From: Tiliqua scincoides
Lineage: Eukaryota > Chordata > Lepidosauria > Squamata > Scincidae
Length of the DNA: 64,000 nt
NCBI RefSeq assembly: GCF_035046505.1
Contig: NC_089829.1
Location: 28,639,960 to 28,703,959, forward strand
Reading direction: 5' to 3'
Position 1 is the first letter of the stretch, and every line of letters begins with the position of its first letter. A program made the translations under genes and the position numbers. The notes under the pieces are model-generated. The model was given only the letters and a program-made list of their open reading frames with translations, did not search any database and was not told the origin of the DNA. Below are positions 20,940-32,060 of this stretch, piece after piece.

Positions 20940-21949
20940 CTGCCTGAGACAGAAGATTCGAATGCTCCCTCACTCACCAGCAAAAATGTGATACAAAGTT
21001 AAATAGTTGGTTATTTGTTGCTTGGGTGTGGTACACACAGCTTGCTCCTTGAAGCAATTGTCTTACTCTGCCTAGTAGTAGCACCAGCCCTCCTACACTG
21101 GCAACCCAGTCCTAACTAAGGCTTATGATGGCAGATCTCCCAATCTGCTATCATAAGCCCCAGACTGGTGATGAAGAAGCCACTGTGGCCAGAGCCAGTA
21201 ACTGTGCGCAAGAGTGGGTGGTTTGTCTTACAGGTCAGTCTTGCTCTGTACCCTCCTTTCCCACACTGTGGGCCAAGCCACTGAACAGATGTGCCAGAAC
21301 TGCCACACCTTGATCACTGATGCACCCCCACTTCAGCCTCCTCCACTCCCAGTGGAACTGGACAAGGTGGGGCCGTGCCACTTGGCCACCATAGCAATGA
21401 GACCAAGTACCTCCTGCCATTGTACTACTAGGGGTACAAATGCCACTGTTTGAAAAGCTGCAGTGTAAAGTAACAAGAACATAAATACCGGCTTAGACTA
21501 CAAGAGATGATTAGGGACAATTAGGATGTGATCCCTTCCTCCCAAAATGAATGAGAAAGATGTTTTTCCATTAGAGGTGGGAGAAACATTCTTTCTTTTT
21601 TTCACGGGTTTCAGTGTTTTCCAAAGTTAGAAGTGCAGAAAGCAGTGTTATGTGTTTTTATTCAAAATTTACATTATAATCATAAATTATAACAGCTTAA
21701 AAAGTATACTAGGCAGGTGATTTAGGTGATATAGTGTCAGCAAATGGAGTCACTTGAGTCACTTCATGCTCCCCTCATTAAATACGGTTTTATTTTTCAC
21801 AGATCTTGTTTCTTTTCCTTTTATTACAAAAAATGAGAAATGCAGAAAGCGGTGCTCTGTGTTTTTATTTCACTATCACCATTTTATCCCACCTCGATCT
21901 ATTACGAAACAATTCAACTTGATTCCACTATGACTTCTATTTTCAACTA
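20940..21949. other. Unannotated DNA with a short hairpin
   Basis: No gene is recognised. Bases 21120-21159 form a near-perfect hairpin (GGCTTATGATGGCAGAT / AATCTGCTATCATAAGCC, 5-base loop). A partly duplicated motif 'GCAGAAAGCRGTG' occurs near 21637 and 21843. Confidence 0.4.
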
Positions 21950-22157
21950 CCATTGCACATTGGTGTGCCGTGAAAGGTCTGCAAGTGTGCCTCAGGAGTT
22001 TGGGGGAAGGTCATATATTAGTAGGGCCATTGGGGGATGTGATCCCCTGGCCGGCAGTGAGGTGTACCATGTGAGTTGTCAAAAAACCATTGGTGTGCCT
22101 TGACAATGTTAGCTCCATTTCAGCGCACCTTGAGATGAAAAAGGTTGAAAATCGCTG
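21950..22157. mobile_element. hAT fragment (right end)
   Basis: The right end reads AAAAAGGTTGAAAATCGCTG, the inverse of the hAT-type CAGCGATTTTCAACC. It is preceded by 'GGTGTGCCTTGACAATG' blocks seen in Charlie-like vertebrate hATs. The left end is not resolved. Confidence 0.5.
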
Positions 22158-22930
22158 CTTGATGCCATGAGTCCAACAAACACTTCAAACAATGTCCCTT
22201 TTCATTCTCGCAACTGTGAGTCATTTTGCTCCCTCATGGTGGGGAATCGGGGGCGGGGGCTCCTAGGACTCCACTTTTATGCTTCACATTTGCCCACTCA
22301 GGAAGCAGGTGTGCCTGGTTTTATGCCTAATTACCTGGGTCAAAGGATGTAACGACAAGGCTTTTTCTTAGATGTCTCTTTGGGAGAGTTGGCTGTTCAG
22401 ATGCCTATCGACAATGAATACCCGTGTGCAGAAAAATAATTATTTTCTGTGAGCCTTTTCAGTTCCTCACCAAACAACAAGGGGAACAGCAGGAGTTTGC
22501 AAATGGGAATATCTTTTATTGATGGCAAAAGATTTATTGCCTCTTTGTATGAGAGTTTCAAGGCCAAGCAAATCCTTAGGCCAGCAAAATGTGGTGTTGC
22601 TCTTCAAGAAGGGTGCATACAAAGTGGAACAGAGGAAAGACTTTTTCATATAATTTCCTATAATTGTCGTCATAGTGACTTTTTTTAGCTAACCCTTAAG
22701 GATTCCCATTGTCCCTGCTTACTAGGGGCAGTCTCTCTTTTGTGTAGCTGTACCTTGGTAAAACAGTTGCCCCTGTCACATCTCTGCTTTGGGGGAAGAT
22801 TTGTTGAAAATATATTTTTGAAATGGTTAATGGTCTCACCTGTAGAATAGATTTCTTATTCCAGTTTCAGACTTTTCTTGTAGATCTCCAGAACTTCAGT
22901 CTCTGAGTGGGAGGCATTTTGACCCTAGTG
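22158..22930. other. Unannotated DNA
   Basis: No gene or repeat is recognised. Confidence 0.35.
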
Positions 22931-23299
22931 TGTATGCAGGGTCAGCCCCAGGGGCAGCTGGGTTCACCCTCCCCTTAGGGAGACACCGTCATTCACCATG
23001 CAGCTGAGACAACTGCCGCCGTGGCCATCTGAGCACTGATGATGTCACACACAAAGTACAGCACCCAGAAATAGTTGGTTGTGGTGACATGATGACATCA
23101 CCACCAGCTACTTCCAGGAGGTCCATTTCGGGCTATTTGGAGGCAAGGACAGGCAGAAGGACCAACACAGCACTCCATTCATTGTGCCTTGGTATGAGCA
23201 AGACCACTGGGCAATTCGGGTTGATAGAAGCAGCAGCAGTACGGGGACCCTACAAAGCATGGGGCTTGATCTCGCCAGATCATCCAAATTGCTCAAGGG
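22931..23299. mobile_element. Possible hAT-like sequence, split by the solo LTR
   Basis: It starts near GCAGGGTCAGCCCCAGGGGC. The LTR flanks read GGGCCGG on the left and CCGGCTCTG on the right, so the pre-insertion sequence was close to a CAGGGCCGGC-type hAT terminus. This is a weak call. Confidence 0.3.
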
Positions 23300-23303
23300 C
23301 CGG

Positions 23304-24288
23304 TGTTACGTGAAAATCCCCTTTTTCCCTTCCAAGTTGTGTTTTTATATCTAGTTATGTATTTTGGACTATACAGACCAAGCAAGCAGGCCATTCCTCC
23401 CCCAGCACATGTTTCTAAGGGCCATGGCCAAGCTACAAACACATGAATTACACAAACTCCCAATTCCTTGCAGGTCAATGTATAACCTAATCACTGTGTC
23501 TCCTGATTATGCAAAACAAGCATGCACCTATGGAGGAGGAAGTCTATTGTTCTTTTGTTGTAGCTTTAACACTCTTAAGCACCTTATGCAAATTGCCTCC
23601 CTCCCCCAGAGCCAAGCTTTTGCTGATAACTGAGTTCTGGACCCTTCCACCTTTTCTTTACATACTCCACGTGTACCATTGAGTGTTACTGAGCATGCCC
23701 ACAGCTCTGGGATACTTCCGGTCAGTTTGAATTGACTTCCAGGTCAAAGACAACTCTTAAGAGAGAACTCAGAGCACATGCGGTCGCTCTCTGACTGCCC
23801 ACCGGCCAGAGTGGCCAGACTATTCCTCCAACTCTTCCCCCCCCCCGGACAGGTAAATATATCATTGCGTCTAAACTTCCCCCCCTTCTTCCCTACCTAT
23901 TCCTCCCTGCTCCCCCATCTTTAGTCAGCAACTGGGTTTAGCAGATTAAGGAACCCCTATAATACCTCCCTACTTTCTGTCCATTTCTGATTCTTTTTCG
24001 GATGCACCCCAAAATACATAGCACACGCATCCACCACTAGTTAGGTACACCAGACCAGTACTAGAAATCTATACTTATCGATTCTCTATGTGTATTATGT
24101 TTTACCTTTGTGTATTTTTGCAATAAAAATATAATCCTTTGATTGAAAGTTACCTTTCTCCCAGTCTCATTAAGCTAAACAAGAGATTTCTTTGCTCTAC
24201 GCTGTCTTGTATCCAGCCTATGGTCCCAAAAGTTTCCAGAAGGCTAATATAAATAATTCCCCTAAACAAAACAGCCTTTTTGGTAACA
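23304..24288. mobile_element. Solo LTR of an ERV-like element (fossil)
   Basis: A 985-bp unit begins TGTTAC and ends GTAACA, with the 4-bp duplication CCGG on both sides (23300-23303 and 24289-24292). An AATAAA polyadenylation signal lies near 24122. No internal region is present, so it is a recombination relic. A 4-bp duplication is typical of gammaretrovirus-like (ERV1) families; the family is inferred. Age cannot be estimated without a partner LTR. Confidence 0.65.
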
Positions 24289-24292
24289 CCGG

Positions 24293-26330
24293 CTCTGTGT
24301 ACATGCACGTATATAAACTTTACAATTGACCTGAAATACCTCTCCATTCTGGAACCCCATCAACAGGCTGAAAAAATGGAGGGGAGCATATCAGTTATTT
24401 TTTTAGGGTGGGGGAACTCACTGATCCAGCAGGGCTACTGCTGGTGAGGTTAATTTGGAATTAAGTATGATAACCTCTTCCTCTCCCATCTTCAAACTAT
24501 TCAACACTTTCCCTTTTTCCTACTCTCTACTCATTTTTCTGGCTTTTCATCTGAAACAATGCCAAGCTCCTTTACCTAACTTTTGTTAATAACCATTCAA
24601 AAAAAAAAAAAAAAGGAAGTTTGTTATTATCAACAGAACATTTATAGTAAGAGCTTGGAAGGCTTTTGGGAGACACAATGATGTACCAAATAATATTACC
24701 CCGATTTCCATAGGTACATGCATATATATATTGTATGTGCGTGGATCTTCATTGATTCATTTCAAATCAATGCTTTTAAAAAATCTTAAGACACATTTTA
24801 GTTAAGAGCAAAAGCCTGCATTTTATGTTTTGACATGGTATTATTGATTGGAAAGGAGAGAGCCAGGGCACTCCTCCCAAGTATCTCTCCGACTTCCACG
24901 TCTGGCAGTGTCTGGTAGCACGACGTCCTTAATGGCTTTGCTCCTGGTTTTTTTCCCCCTTCCCCCCCTTCTGTTTGTTGCCTTTCCTCTTTATCCTCCC
25001 AGCCCACAGCACGGGGCCTTTCTCCGTTTTTTGCAGTAATCAATACCCCCCACTGTTGGCCGTCACTCATATTTGGCACACCTCTAAATTATTCAGGGGT
25101 CTCTCTTGAGCCATATAAAATTTCTATTGCATTTGTCAATTGCCTGATCAATAGTTCATTTTTCTTCCCCTCAAAGACACACACAAGGTATTGAAAGTGA
25201 AAGTCAACCACCTTCCTTTTTAAATATATACTCTTGGAGAATGAAAGAAAGTCGGACAGGAAGCCAATGGTGTTAGCTACAAGTTTCAAGATCTATTGTA
25301 GCTTCTTGAGATGTCACTAAAGTGAAATGCTCTCTGTTGATGCGGACCCCTTCAAGTTTTCCCTCTGGTAGTATATGCCTCCTACATACAGATGCCAGTC
25401 TCTGCTTTCTCCTGGCTGTCTGTACCTGTGACCCTTTCACCCTGTGCGGTAGAAGATGCTCACACTGGAGGACTGTTTGAACATCCAGAATTAATGACAT
25501 CTGACATTTAAGTCAACCTGAAAGAAATCTCAGCAAAGCCAGTCACTAAAGCTATTACAGGCGATGTCTCTTTAAGGAGGCGTATTGACATTCTCGGTTG
25601 AAAAATACTAATACCAATAAGTCACGTTCCATTGAGGTCTCAATCAATTGGGTGGCTCTCCTCCGCTTTCGGCCAGCTTTAAAAGATGGTTGTAAAACAA
25701 AAAAGGAACAAAATAATTCCTTTTATATCAGAGGCATAGGTTAAAAAAAAAGTTGCAACACTAACGGTATGAACTAAGTCACTTAGCGCCCTGTAGCATC
25801 TACTTCAACTGCAGCTTCCTTTAGCAAAAAAAAAAAAAAATGTACAAAGCCATGTGAGCTCAGCCAAAGAGAGGGTCCCGGCAGAGAGAGGCGGCTTGAA
25901 TCTGTTTCTTGCTTAAGGCAAAATGGAGGAATAAAAGAGCTGAAAACTCAAAAAGCCTCCCCCGCTGTAGTTCCAACAAGGTAAACATCAAAACCCCAAT
26001 CATTTGCTGTTGTAGTTTGGTGGCTCCCATAAATGTTTTAGTTTTAAGAAACTGCTGATCGCAGTGGGTTAATGGGAGGGGATGGCGAATCTCCTCCAGA
26101 ATGCTAATAACTCAACTTGCCAGGAAAAAAAAGATTCTCAGCCTTGCGAGTTTCAGCCTCCTCACTTGGGTCTCCAGAACGCTGTTGAGTTGATTCGACC
26201 TCCTTGTGACTGTCAGTTATCCAGCTCCACTATTCTCAACCATCCAGAAGTATCCTGTCCCCTCAAAAGACTCTATGCTTTCTTGCTTACTGCCCCTTTT
26301 GAACATTTTGAACTCCCTCCAGGAACACAT
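24293..26330. other. Unannotated unique DNA, possible conserved island
   Basis: No transposon is recognised in most of this 2-kb stretch. A-runs occur at 24600-24614 and 25826-25840. The part at 25500-25720 has the mixed, motif-dense look of a conserved non-coding element (GAGGTCTCAATCAATTGGG, CTTTAAGGAGGCGTATTG). There is no codon-like open frame. Confidence 0.3.
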
Positions 26331-26332
26331 GC

Positions 26333-26580
26333 ATGATTCCTCCTGAGAGCCCATGAAAGAGGGGTGCAGAAGGTAAAAATTGTACCCAATCCCAGGGTCA
26401 AAAAGGGGGCCCAGAAGCCAAAGGATGGGACCCCAAAATTTCCTGGGATTTCACAAAATGAGTGCATATATTGTGTGAAGACAAGAATTCATGTTTTGTG
26501 TAAGCCCTACATAGTTTTATATATTGTGATTCATAGTAATTATGATTGTATGAAATTATGATCCAGTGGAGAAGGGAAGG
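26333..26580. repeat. Unclassified dispersed repeat, member 2
   Basis: The left half matches the inverse of 18136-18255. The right half (GTAAGCCCTACATAG...GATCCAGTGGAGAAGGGAAGG) matches 34195-34280 in the same orientation. It links the three loci into one family of unknown class. Confidence 0.55.
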
Positions 26581-26683
26581 TTCTGAAAAATATTCCTCTC
26601 AGAGGCCCCACTCCTTCTCACTAACTTCTCTGATACCTTCACTAGAACCACCTTTTCCCATAAAGCATTGCCACCATACCTTA

Positions 26684-26880
26684 GGGCCCCGATCCTATCT
26701 AGACAGATCCCATAATCTGGCACTGTAAGGCCCAGGCCGCTGGTGCAAGTGGTCCACTGTTCTGTGGGCTGTTGCCACCAGCACAATGACGAGTGGCCAA
26801 CACCAGCCCACTGATCATCCATGGAAGTACATTGAGGGAATCCTATGGTTTCTGCATAGCAGATCTGCATAACTTAGGGC
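26684..26880. mobile_element. Harbinger-like MITE variant
   Basis: The left end is TTAGGGCCCCGATCCTATCT, and the right end includes 'GGAATCCTATGG' and TTAGGGCC. The interior differs from the 1168-type elements. The assignment is weak. Confidence 0.3.
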
Positions 26881-26884
26881 CAAG

Positions 26885-27050
26885 TGAGCTCTGAAAGTAC
26901 CCTCAGACAGCCAACTTGCTGAAACTAAGCAGGTTTTAGCCTAGTCAGTGACTGTTTGAGACACCACTGAAGAATAATGTGCACACCAGCTTGAGACCCA
27001 TGATGAAAAGGAGGCAGGATACAATGTGCTATACATGTACACCCTATAAT
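26885..27050 (+). mobile_element. Diverged 5S-like SINE relic
   Basis: The segment ACTTGCTGAAACTAAGCAGG, then TTAGCCTAGTCAGTGACTG and TTTGAGACACC, can be laid against the 5S core (CTCGGAAGCTAAGCAGG, GCCTGGTTAGTACTTGG, GGGAGACC) with many differences. It lacks the 33-base tail of the young copies and continues with 'GATGAAAAGGAGGCAGGATAC'. If real, it represents an older 5S-headed family. Confidence 0.35.
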
Positions 27051-27736
27051 GGTGGGTAACAGGAAGGCAAATGTTTAGGAATTACTAATTAGATGTGGCT
27101 ATCTCAATACCAGGCAACAGGTTGCCATATTTTCATGGATTCTGGTCCAGTCCAATGGGCTTTGTACAATAACAGGTCTTCTGATCTGCTGTCATAAAAG
27201 GACTGGCAATGGTACAAATGTAGCATTGCTATTGCGTGTGAGGGAGCTGCTGGCAAAAACAACTAGCAGCTCCCCAGGCATGCCAGAACCACCCAGATGC
27301 CACAGCAGAGCATGTAGGTTGCTGATGTGGACAATTTGGGGAAGGTTTGGGGTGGGGGAGGAATTGGGGGTGGTTCAGGGGAGGGAGGGGTGGCTCATGT
27401 GACCTGCATAGGGAACTATCCCATCTTTTGCTGCCTGACGTGCCCCTTCCTTCTCCTTGGATTTACGCCATCTGCATATGTGGTGTGGGTCCAAGAAGAC
27501 CCATTGCCAACCAGGCATCCTACCAAGAGGTAAATTTACAGGAAAAGGTTTTTATTTACCTCTCATTGACCTTCTTGCCACCCCCTCCCCACCACAGAAT
27601 GCAACATATGCTCCACTGGCATGGCTGCATGCTATGGCGTTGCAGTGACAGAGTTCGGCTGTTAGTATATATGCTAATAAGACACGAGCAGGTGATTTTG
27701 TCTGCCTGGAGGAAGTGGCAATTTTAAGCCATTAGT
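27051..27736. other. Unannotated DNA
   Basis: No gene is recognised. The G-rich patch at 27340-27395 produces overlapping low-complexity frames. Confidence 0.35.
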
Positions 27737-27751
27737 AGCATTCTCTACTTT

Positions 27752-28654
27752 GGATTTTGGACTGACGATCAGCTTAAAGAAAACACAGGTCATGGTTCAG
27801 GATGTGGACTCACCTCCCAGCATTACAATCTCTGCGCATGAACTGGAGGTTGTCCATGACTTTGTGTACCTTGGCTCAACGATCTCCAACACTCTTTCTC
27901 TCGATACCGAGCTAAACAAACGCATCGGTAAAGCAGCTACCACGTTTTCCAGACTCACAAAGAGAGTCTGGTCCAACAAGAAGCTGACAGAACATACCAA
28001 GATCCAGGTCTACAGAGCTTGCGTCCTGAGTACACTTCTGTACTGAAGCGAGTCATGGACTCTCCGCTCACAACAGGAGAGGAAACTGAATGCTTTCCAC
28101 ATGCGCTGCCTCCGACGCATTTTCGGCATCACCTGGCAGGACAAAGTTCCTAACAACACAGTCCTGGAACGTGCTGGAATCCCTAGCATGTATGCATTGC
28201 TGAAACAGAGATGCCTGCGTTGGCTCGGTCATGTCGTGAGAATGGATGATGGCCGGATCCCAAAGGATCTCCTCTATGGAGAACTCGTGCAAGGAAAGCG
28301 CCCTACAGGTAGACCACAGCTGCGATACAAGGACATCTGCAAGAGGGATCTGAAGGCCTTAGGAATGGACCTCAACAAGTGGGAAACCCTGGCCTCTGAG
28401 CAGCCCGCTTGGAGGCAGGCTGTGCAGCATGGCCTTTCCCAGTTTGAAGAGACACTTTGCCAACAGTCTGAGGCAAAGAGGCAAAGAAGGAAGGCCCATA
28501 GCCAGGGAGACAGACCAGGGACAGACTGCACTTGCTCCCGGTGTGGAAGGGATTGTCACTCCCGGATTGGCCTTTTCAGCCACACTAGACGCTGTGCCAG
28601 AACCATCTTTCAGAGCGCGATACAATAGTCTTTCGAGACTGAAGGTTGCCAATA
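27752..28654 (+). mobile_element. RTE-like LINE, 5'-truncated copy 2
   Basis: About 900 bp equivalent to 14533-15433 of the long copy, flanked by AGCATTCTCTA (27737-27747 and 28662-28672; one further mismatch extends it). It encodes the post-RT region from DFGLTISLKKTQV through the C2HC finger. One in-frame TGA at 28044-28046 (LLYC of the long copy becomes LLY-stop, TGC to TGA). After the tail the 3' end runs into TATATATAA, as expected for RTE elements that end in short simple repeats. It is closely similar to the long copy and so young. Confidence 0.92.
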
Positions 28655-28672
28655 TATATAAAGCATTCTCTA

Positions 28673-29365
28673 TTTGTTTTACTTTTGCAGAGCATGAAAC
28701 TGTAATCAAGGCCCTCACACTGCCAAGGATTAAGAATGCAGCTGGTTTGTTCAAGTTCTCTTCCCCAACTTCACCAGATTGTGGTGACAACCAGATGGAA
28801 TATATAAGGAACACCAGACTTCGTCACTCAGAGGTTCTCCACGTGGCACCTAAACCAGTTTACCCCCTCCATGTGCTTCCTCCATGGCAGCATGGCCAAC
28901 AAGCACATCAAACTGTCACTGGCTACTGAAAGTCTCAACTTCCTTCCAAGGGGGGAATCTCAAAGGATTAATCTAATCCACCTATGGGCATTTCTGGAAT
29001 TTTATGCCATGGGTATTCTGAGCAAGCAGGGTTCTGATGTGGAAATTCTGCTTAGAAACAGCTGGAATCTTTGTCAGGAGGTGGTGTGTGGCAAATTGCC
29101 AGGCTGTTATGAGAAGTTCAGAAAAAAAAAAGAACATTGACTAGTCCTTGCACACTTATCTTTTCAAGTAGTGATGCCTTAGGGGTGACCTCAGTAGTCT
29201 CATGTAAAAAGGTCAGGAGGTCATGTAAAGAGTTGCCTCCTTCTGTTTCATGCCACATCTAACAATTCCTGGAGAATATCTTATGTTCTACACTTGTGAG
29301 AATACACTATGTTCTACACGTGTGCACATGTGTTCCACCCACTGTTGTATAAACAATTTATGGGT
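28673..29365. other. Unannotated DNA
   Basis: No repeat is recognised. A pyrimidine tract ending TTTTGCAG at 28690 precedes an open stretch to 28926 with no known domain; judged chance. Confidence 0.35.
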
Positions 29366-29372
29366 CTATATA

Positions 29373-29662
29373 CAATCAGTTCTTCTTATCTACTGGGGTT
29401 GGATTCCTGAAAACATCAACTGATAGTGAATTCACAGATGGTGAACCATTGATCCAATGGGATCAATGGGATTTGGGGAGGGGTAGCTCTGTAGCCTTCT
29501 GAAGGTATCTGTAGCAACTGTATCTGTAGCAGAGATCTTCAGAAGGCTACAGAAACCACAGATAGACAAGAACACACTATAAATGGCGCAAAGTGTCAGT
29601 CCAGCTATTCACAGATAAACAATTCCATGAGTAGCGAATCTGCAGGTAGTGCGAACTGATTG
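29373..29662. mobile_element. Pogo/Tigger-like MITE
   Basis: Termini CAATCAGTTC and the inverse GAACTGATTG lie between TA dinucleotides (29371-29372 and 29663-29664). Both arms carry 'CTACTGGGG..GGATTCCTG' / 'ATTCACAG' motifs resembling Tigger-type ends. The centre has an internal inverted pair (GTAGCCTTCTGAAG / CTTCAGAAGGCTAC). TA duplication is the hallmark of the Tc1/mariner/pogo superfamily. Confidence 0.7.
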
Positions 29663-29664
29663 TA

Positions 29665-29735
29665 CACATCAAGTTGTCTTATACTGAGTCAGGCCATTAG
29701 TTCACCAAGACCATGATTGTCTAGGGTTGACTGAC
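29665..29735 (-). mobile_element. tRNA-derived SINE fragment
   Basis: It shares 'TTGTCTTATACTGAGTCAGGCC' (broken over two short blocks) with the antisense SINE at 46767-46921. Only the 3' portion is present. Confidence 0.45.
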
Positions 29736-29899
29736 ATTTTGCAAAACTGAAATGCAAAGCCCATTTCAGGATTTCACTTACTTCCAAGGAAAAAAAGCAT
29801 CTGAGAATATTGTGAGCTGCTGCTAACATATTATAGGACTTTTCCATTCCTCAAATATATCCTGAACTTTTTAAAAAGTAAACCCTCTCAGTATCTAAG
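29736..29899. other. Unannotated DNA
   Basis: Nothing is recognised. Confidence 0.35.
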
Positions 29900-29995
29900 G
29901 CTGCAGCATCTAACCACATTTTCCTGGGAGTAAGCACTATTGAACAAAATTGGACTTACTTCTGAGTAGACCTGGTTAGGATTGTGCCCTAAATC
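29900..29995. mobile_element. Short palindromic MITE, hit by an L1
   Basis: It has the GCAATCCTA-type core (CTGGGAGTAAGCACTATTG, GGACTTACTTCTGAGTAGAC) and the end GGATTGTGCCC. The L1 at 29996-31569 inserted at its right edge, duplicating 17 bp. Confidence 0.6.
29979..29995 (+). repeat. L1 target-site duplication, left copy
   Basis: GGATTGTGCCCTAAATC, identical to 31570-31586. Confidence 0.9.
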
Positions 29996-30281
29996 TTTTT
30001 ATTTATTTATTTTTTATTATTTTCCAAAACAAAACAAACAACAAATATGAACAAACACATAACAAACACAAACTCAATACACAACACACACAAAAAACAC
30101 AAAAACACACCATTGGAGGGTGCAGGCAATCATATATCAATATATCTAATCAATCAATACATATCTTCTAATCTTGTTCTTCTCCTAGCTTAGCCTCTTA
30201 ATATCATTTATCTATCATATCATATCTTATATAACATATCATGTATACAATATATTCATCTAAATGCCCTATCTTATACAT

Positions 30282-30536
30282 CTACAACTCCATTTTCAAC
30301 CAAGCATAAAATGGTCTCCATTGCTCTATCTGTGTCCGTTTGCGCTGTTGATCCAAAGTCACTGTAAGCCTATCCATTTCCGCCACATTCATTATTTTCT
30401 CTATTAATTCATCTTTTGTTGGAATTTTAATAACTTTCCAGTATCTAGCATATAAAATCCTTACAGCAGTTAATATCACAATAACTAAATACACATCATT
30501 CTCTTTATCTATAACATCTAGTATAATATTAATCAA
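30282..30536 (-). pseudogene. L1 ORF2 C-terminal remnant
   Basis: 84 codons including VILTAVRILYARYWK and KDELIEKIMNVAEMDRLT, the typical end of squamate-type L1 ORF2 after the RT and cysteine-rich regions. The apparent start (MINIILDV) is only the first Met after the deletion junction. Confidence 0.7.
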
Positions 30537-30742
30537 ATAACTTTTGCAATTGAAGGAAGACTTTCTTTCGTTTTTGAGGTGAATTTAAGCCATTTATGTT
30601 GACAGAGTAAATCATCCTGCCTTAACCATCGTGTTTCTTTTTACTATTCACCTTCTCTTTATGTCTTCTTCTTGTTGCTATCAGTGAGTGCCTTCTTGCC
30701 CCTCTAGTTTCTTCCTTCTCTGATTCCTCAATTGTCTCTGAA

Positions 30743-31354
30743 TCATCTGATTTCTTCCAGCTCCATTTCTACACTTTCTAGTTCTTTTCTTCTCAGTTTG
30801 TCTTCCTCATTTTCTTCATTTCTCCTCTCACCTTTCATCACTGTACTCAAAAAATTTTCTGCTTTCATAGTTGAATTTATATTATATCTCTGTGACTGGA
30901 ATTGAAAAAACATACCTTCCACGAGAAGCCGTCTATATGGTATTTGCTTTCCTCTCAAGAATTTTATTAGCTCTTCATATTCTTTTCTCTTCTTTCTCAC
31001 TCTCCATGGGACATGTCTCAGAATTTTCACTTTGCTGCCCTCCACCATCCATTCCTTTTCCTGTGAGATCTTCAATATTTTATCTCTGTAAAAATTCTGA
31101 TGAATTTCACATGGATTTCTCTTGGTAGTTCATGTTTCTTAGATAGAAAGTGCTCACTCTTCTCGCTGAATCCAGATCCATCTGTTGGCGTGTCGATCCA
31201 CTCTGATCTTAAATCTTAAATCACCAGTCAGACGTTGTGTGCCTTCCCCTTTCTGTTCTGGTACATTTTGTATTCTCACCACTCGAGCTGAACTCTCCAT
31301 CTGAATTTCCATTAAAGTTGCCTCTCCATCATATTGGTTTTGTTCTATCTCCAA
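30743..31354 (-). pseudogene. L1 ORF1 remnant (RNA-binding protein)
   Basis: Two open pieces are visible: 31354-31154 (ARVVRIQNVPEQKGEG, the RRM-like start, ending in DRHANRWIW) and 31075-30743 (the C-terminal domain, KILRHVPWRVRKKRKEYEELI...). At least one frame change lies between them at about 31100-31150. L1 ORF1 is a trimeric RNA-binding chaperone. The upstream coiled coil is read at 31355-31560, with a stop near 31445. Confidence 0.7.
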
Positions 31355-31569
31355 TATTCTAGATTGAACTTTTGTTGTCTTTTTTTCTAATTTTCTAATC
31401 TTTTGTGTATTCTCATCTGCTTGGTCTTCAATGGCTTTCAGTTACACACTAAGGTCATTTAGTTGTGTAGTTAAAACATCCAGACTAGCTTGAACCTGCA
31501 AAAATTTATTTGTGTGCTGCTGTCCCATCATCACTAATTTTTCTATATTGTCTTGTAGTGTCTGCTTTG

Positions 31570-31586
31570 GGATTGTGCCCTAAATC
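31570..31586 (+). repeat. L1 target-site duplication, right copy
   Basis: GGATTGTGCCCTAAATC, the partner of 29979-29995. Confidence 0.9.
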
Positions 31587-31744
31587 AGTGGAGGACTGGA
31601 GGACTTCAGATAATGTGAATGAGTACTGCTGAGAGTAGAATCTTCAGCAATGCTTAGTCACAGGTGGACTGGAAGGCTTGGTCACTAATCTATTGCATGA
31701 GAATCATGACATGGCAAGTATGTTGCTATGTTTCCTGCACATAA

Positions 31745-32060
31745 TTCACCTTTGGAATCCACTGCCATAGAATGTGGTGATGGCTACTATCTTAGATGGT
31801 TTTGAAAGGGGATTATGCAAATCCCTGGAGAAGGAGAGGTCTATCAATGGCTACTTGTCATGATGACTAAACAGAACTGCCAAGTTCAGAGTGTCTTCTG
31901 AATAACAATAAAAGACTGCAACACTAAGAGAGGATAGGCTTTTCTCTGCTTTGGGGCTTCTTAGAGGCATCTGGTTAGCCACTGGAAGAAAGTAGGATGC
32001 TAGACTAGATGAGTCTTTGGCCTGATCTAGCAGGTCTCTTCTTATGTTCATTTGTGAACC
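31745..32060 (+). mobile_element. L2-like LINE 3' end
   Basis: Segments TTTGGAATCCACTGCC (the NSLP codons), TTTGAAAGGGGATT (FKRG-like), 'GGAGAAGGAGAGGTCTATCA' and 'GACTAGATGAGTCTTTGG' match the C-terminal RT tail and 3' UTR pattern of the 49538 element at greater distance. It ends TCTTCTTATGTTC. No frame survives. Confidence 0.6.

Larger units (their letters stand above)
29996..31569 (-). mobile_element. Internally deleted L1 (HAL1-like)
   Basis: A 1.57-kb minus-strand insertion with a perfect 17-bp duplication and a T-rich left edge (a degenerate poly-A on the minus strand). In minus order it contains ORF1 from its coiled coil (ENTQKIRKLEKKTTK) through the RRM-like and C-terminal parts (about 31560-30740). 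A short spacer follows, and then only the first ~20 residues of ORF2 (IYSVNINGLNSPQKRKK near 30560-30620). That joins directly the ORF2 C-terminus (30536-30282; ILYARYWK) and the 3' UTR. Endonuclease and RT are absent. Several frame breaks occur in ORF1. Confidence 0.85.

Noticed and set aside
28690-28926. Exon after a TTTTGCAG acceptor-like tract
   Set aside because: No known domain, no donor, and the frame is open mainly by continuation from the LINE copy upstream.
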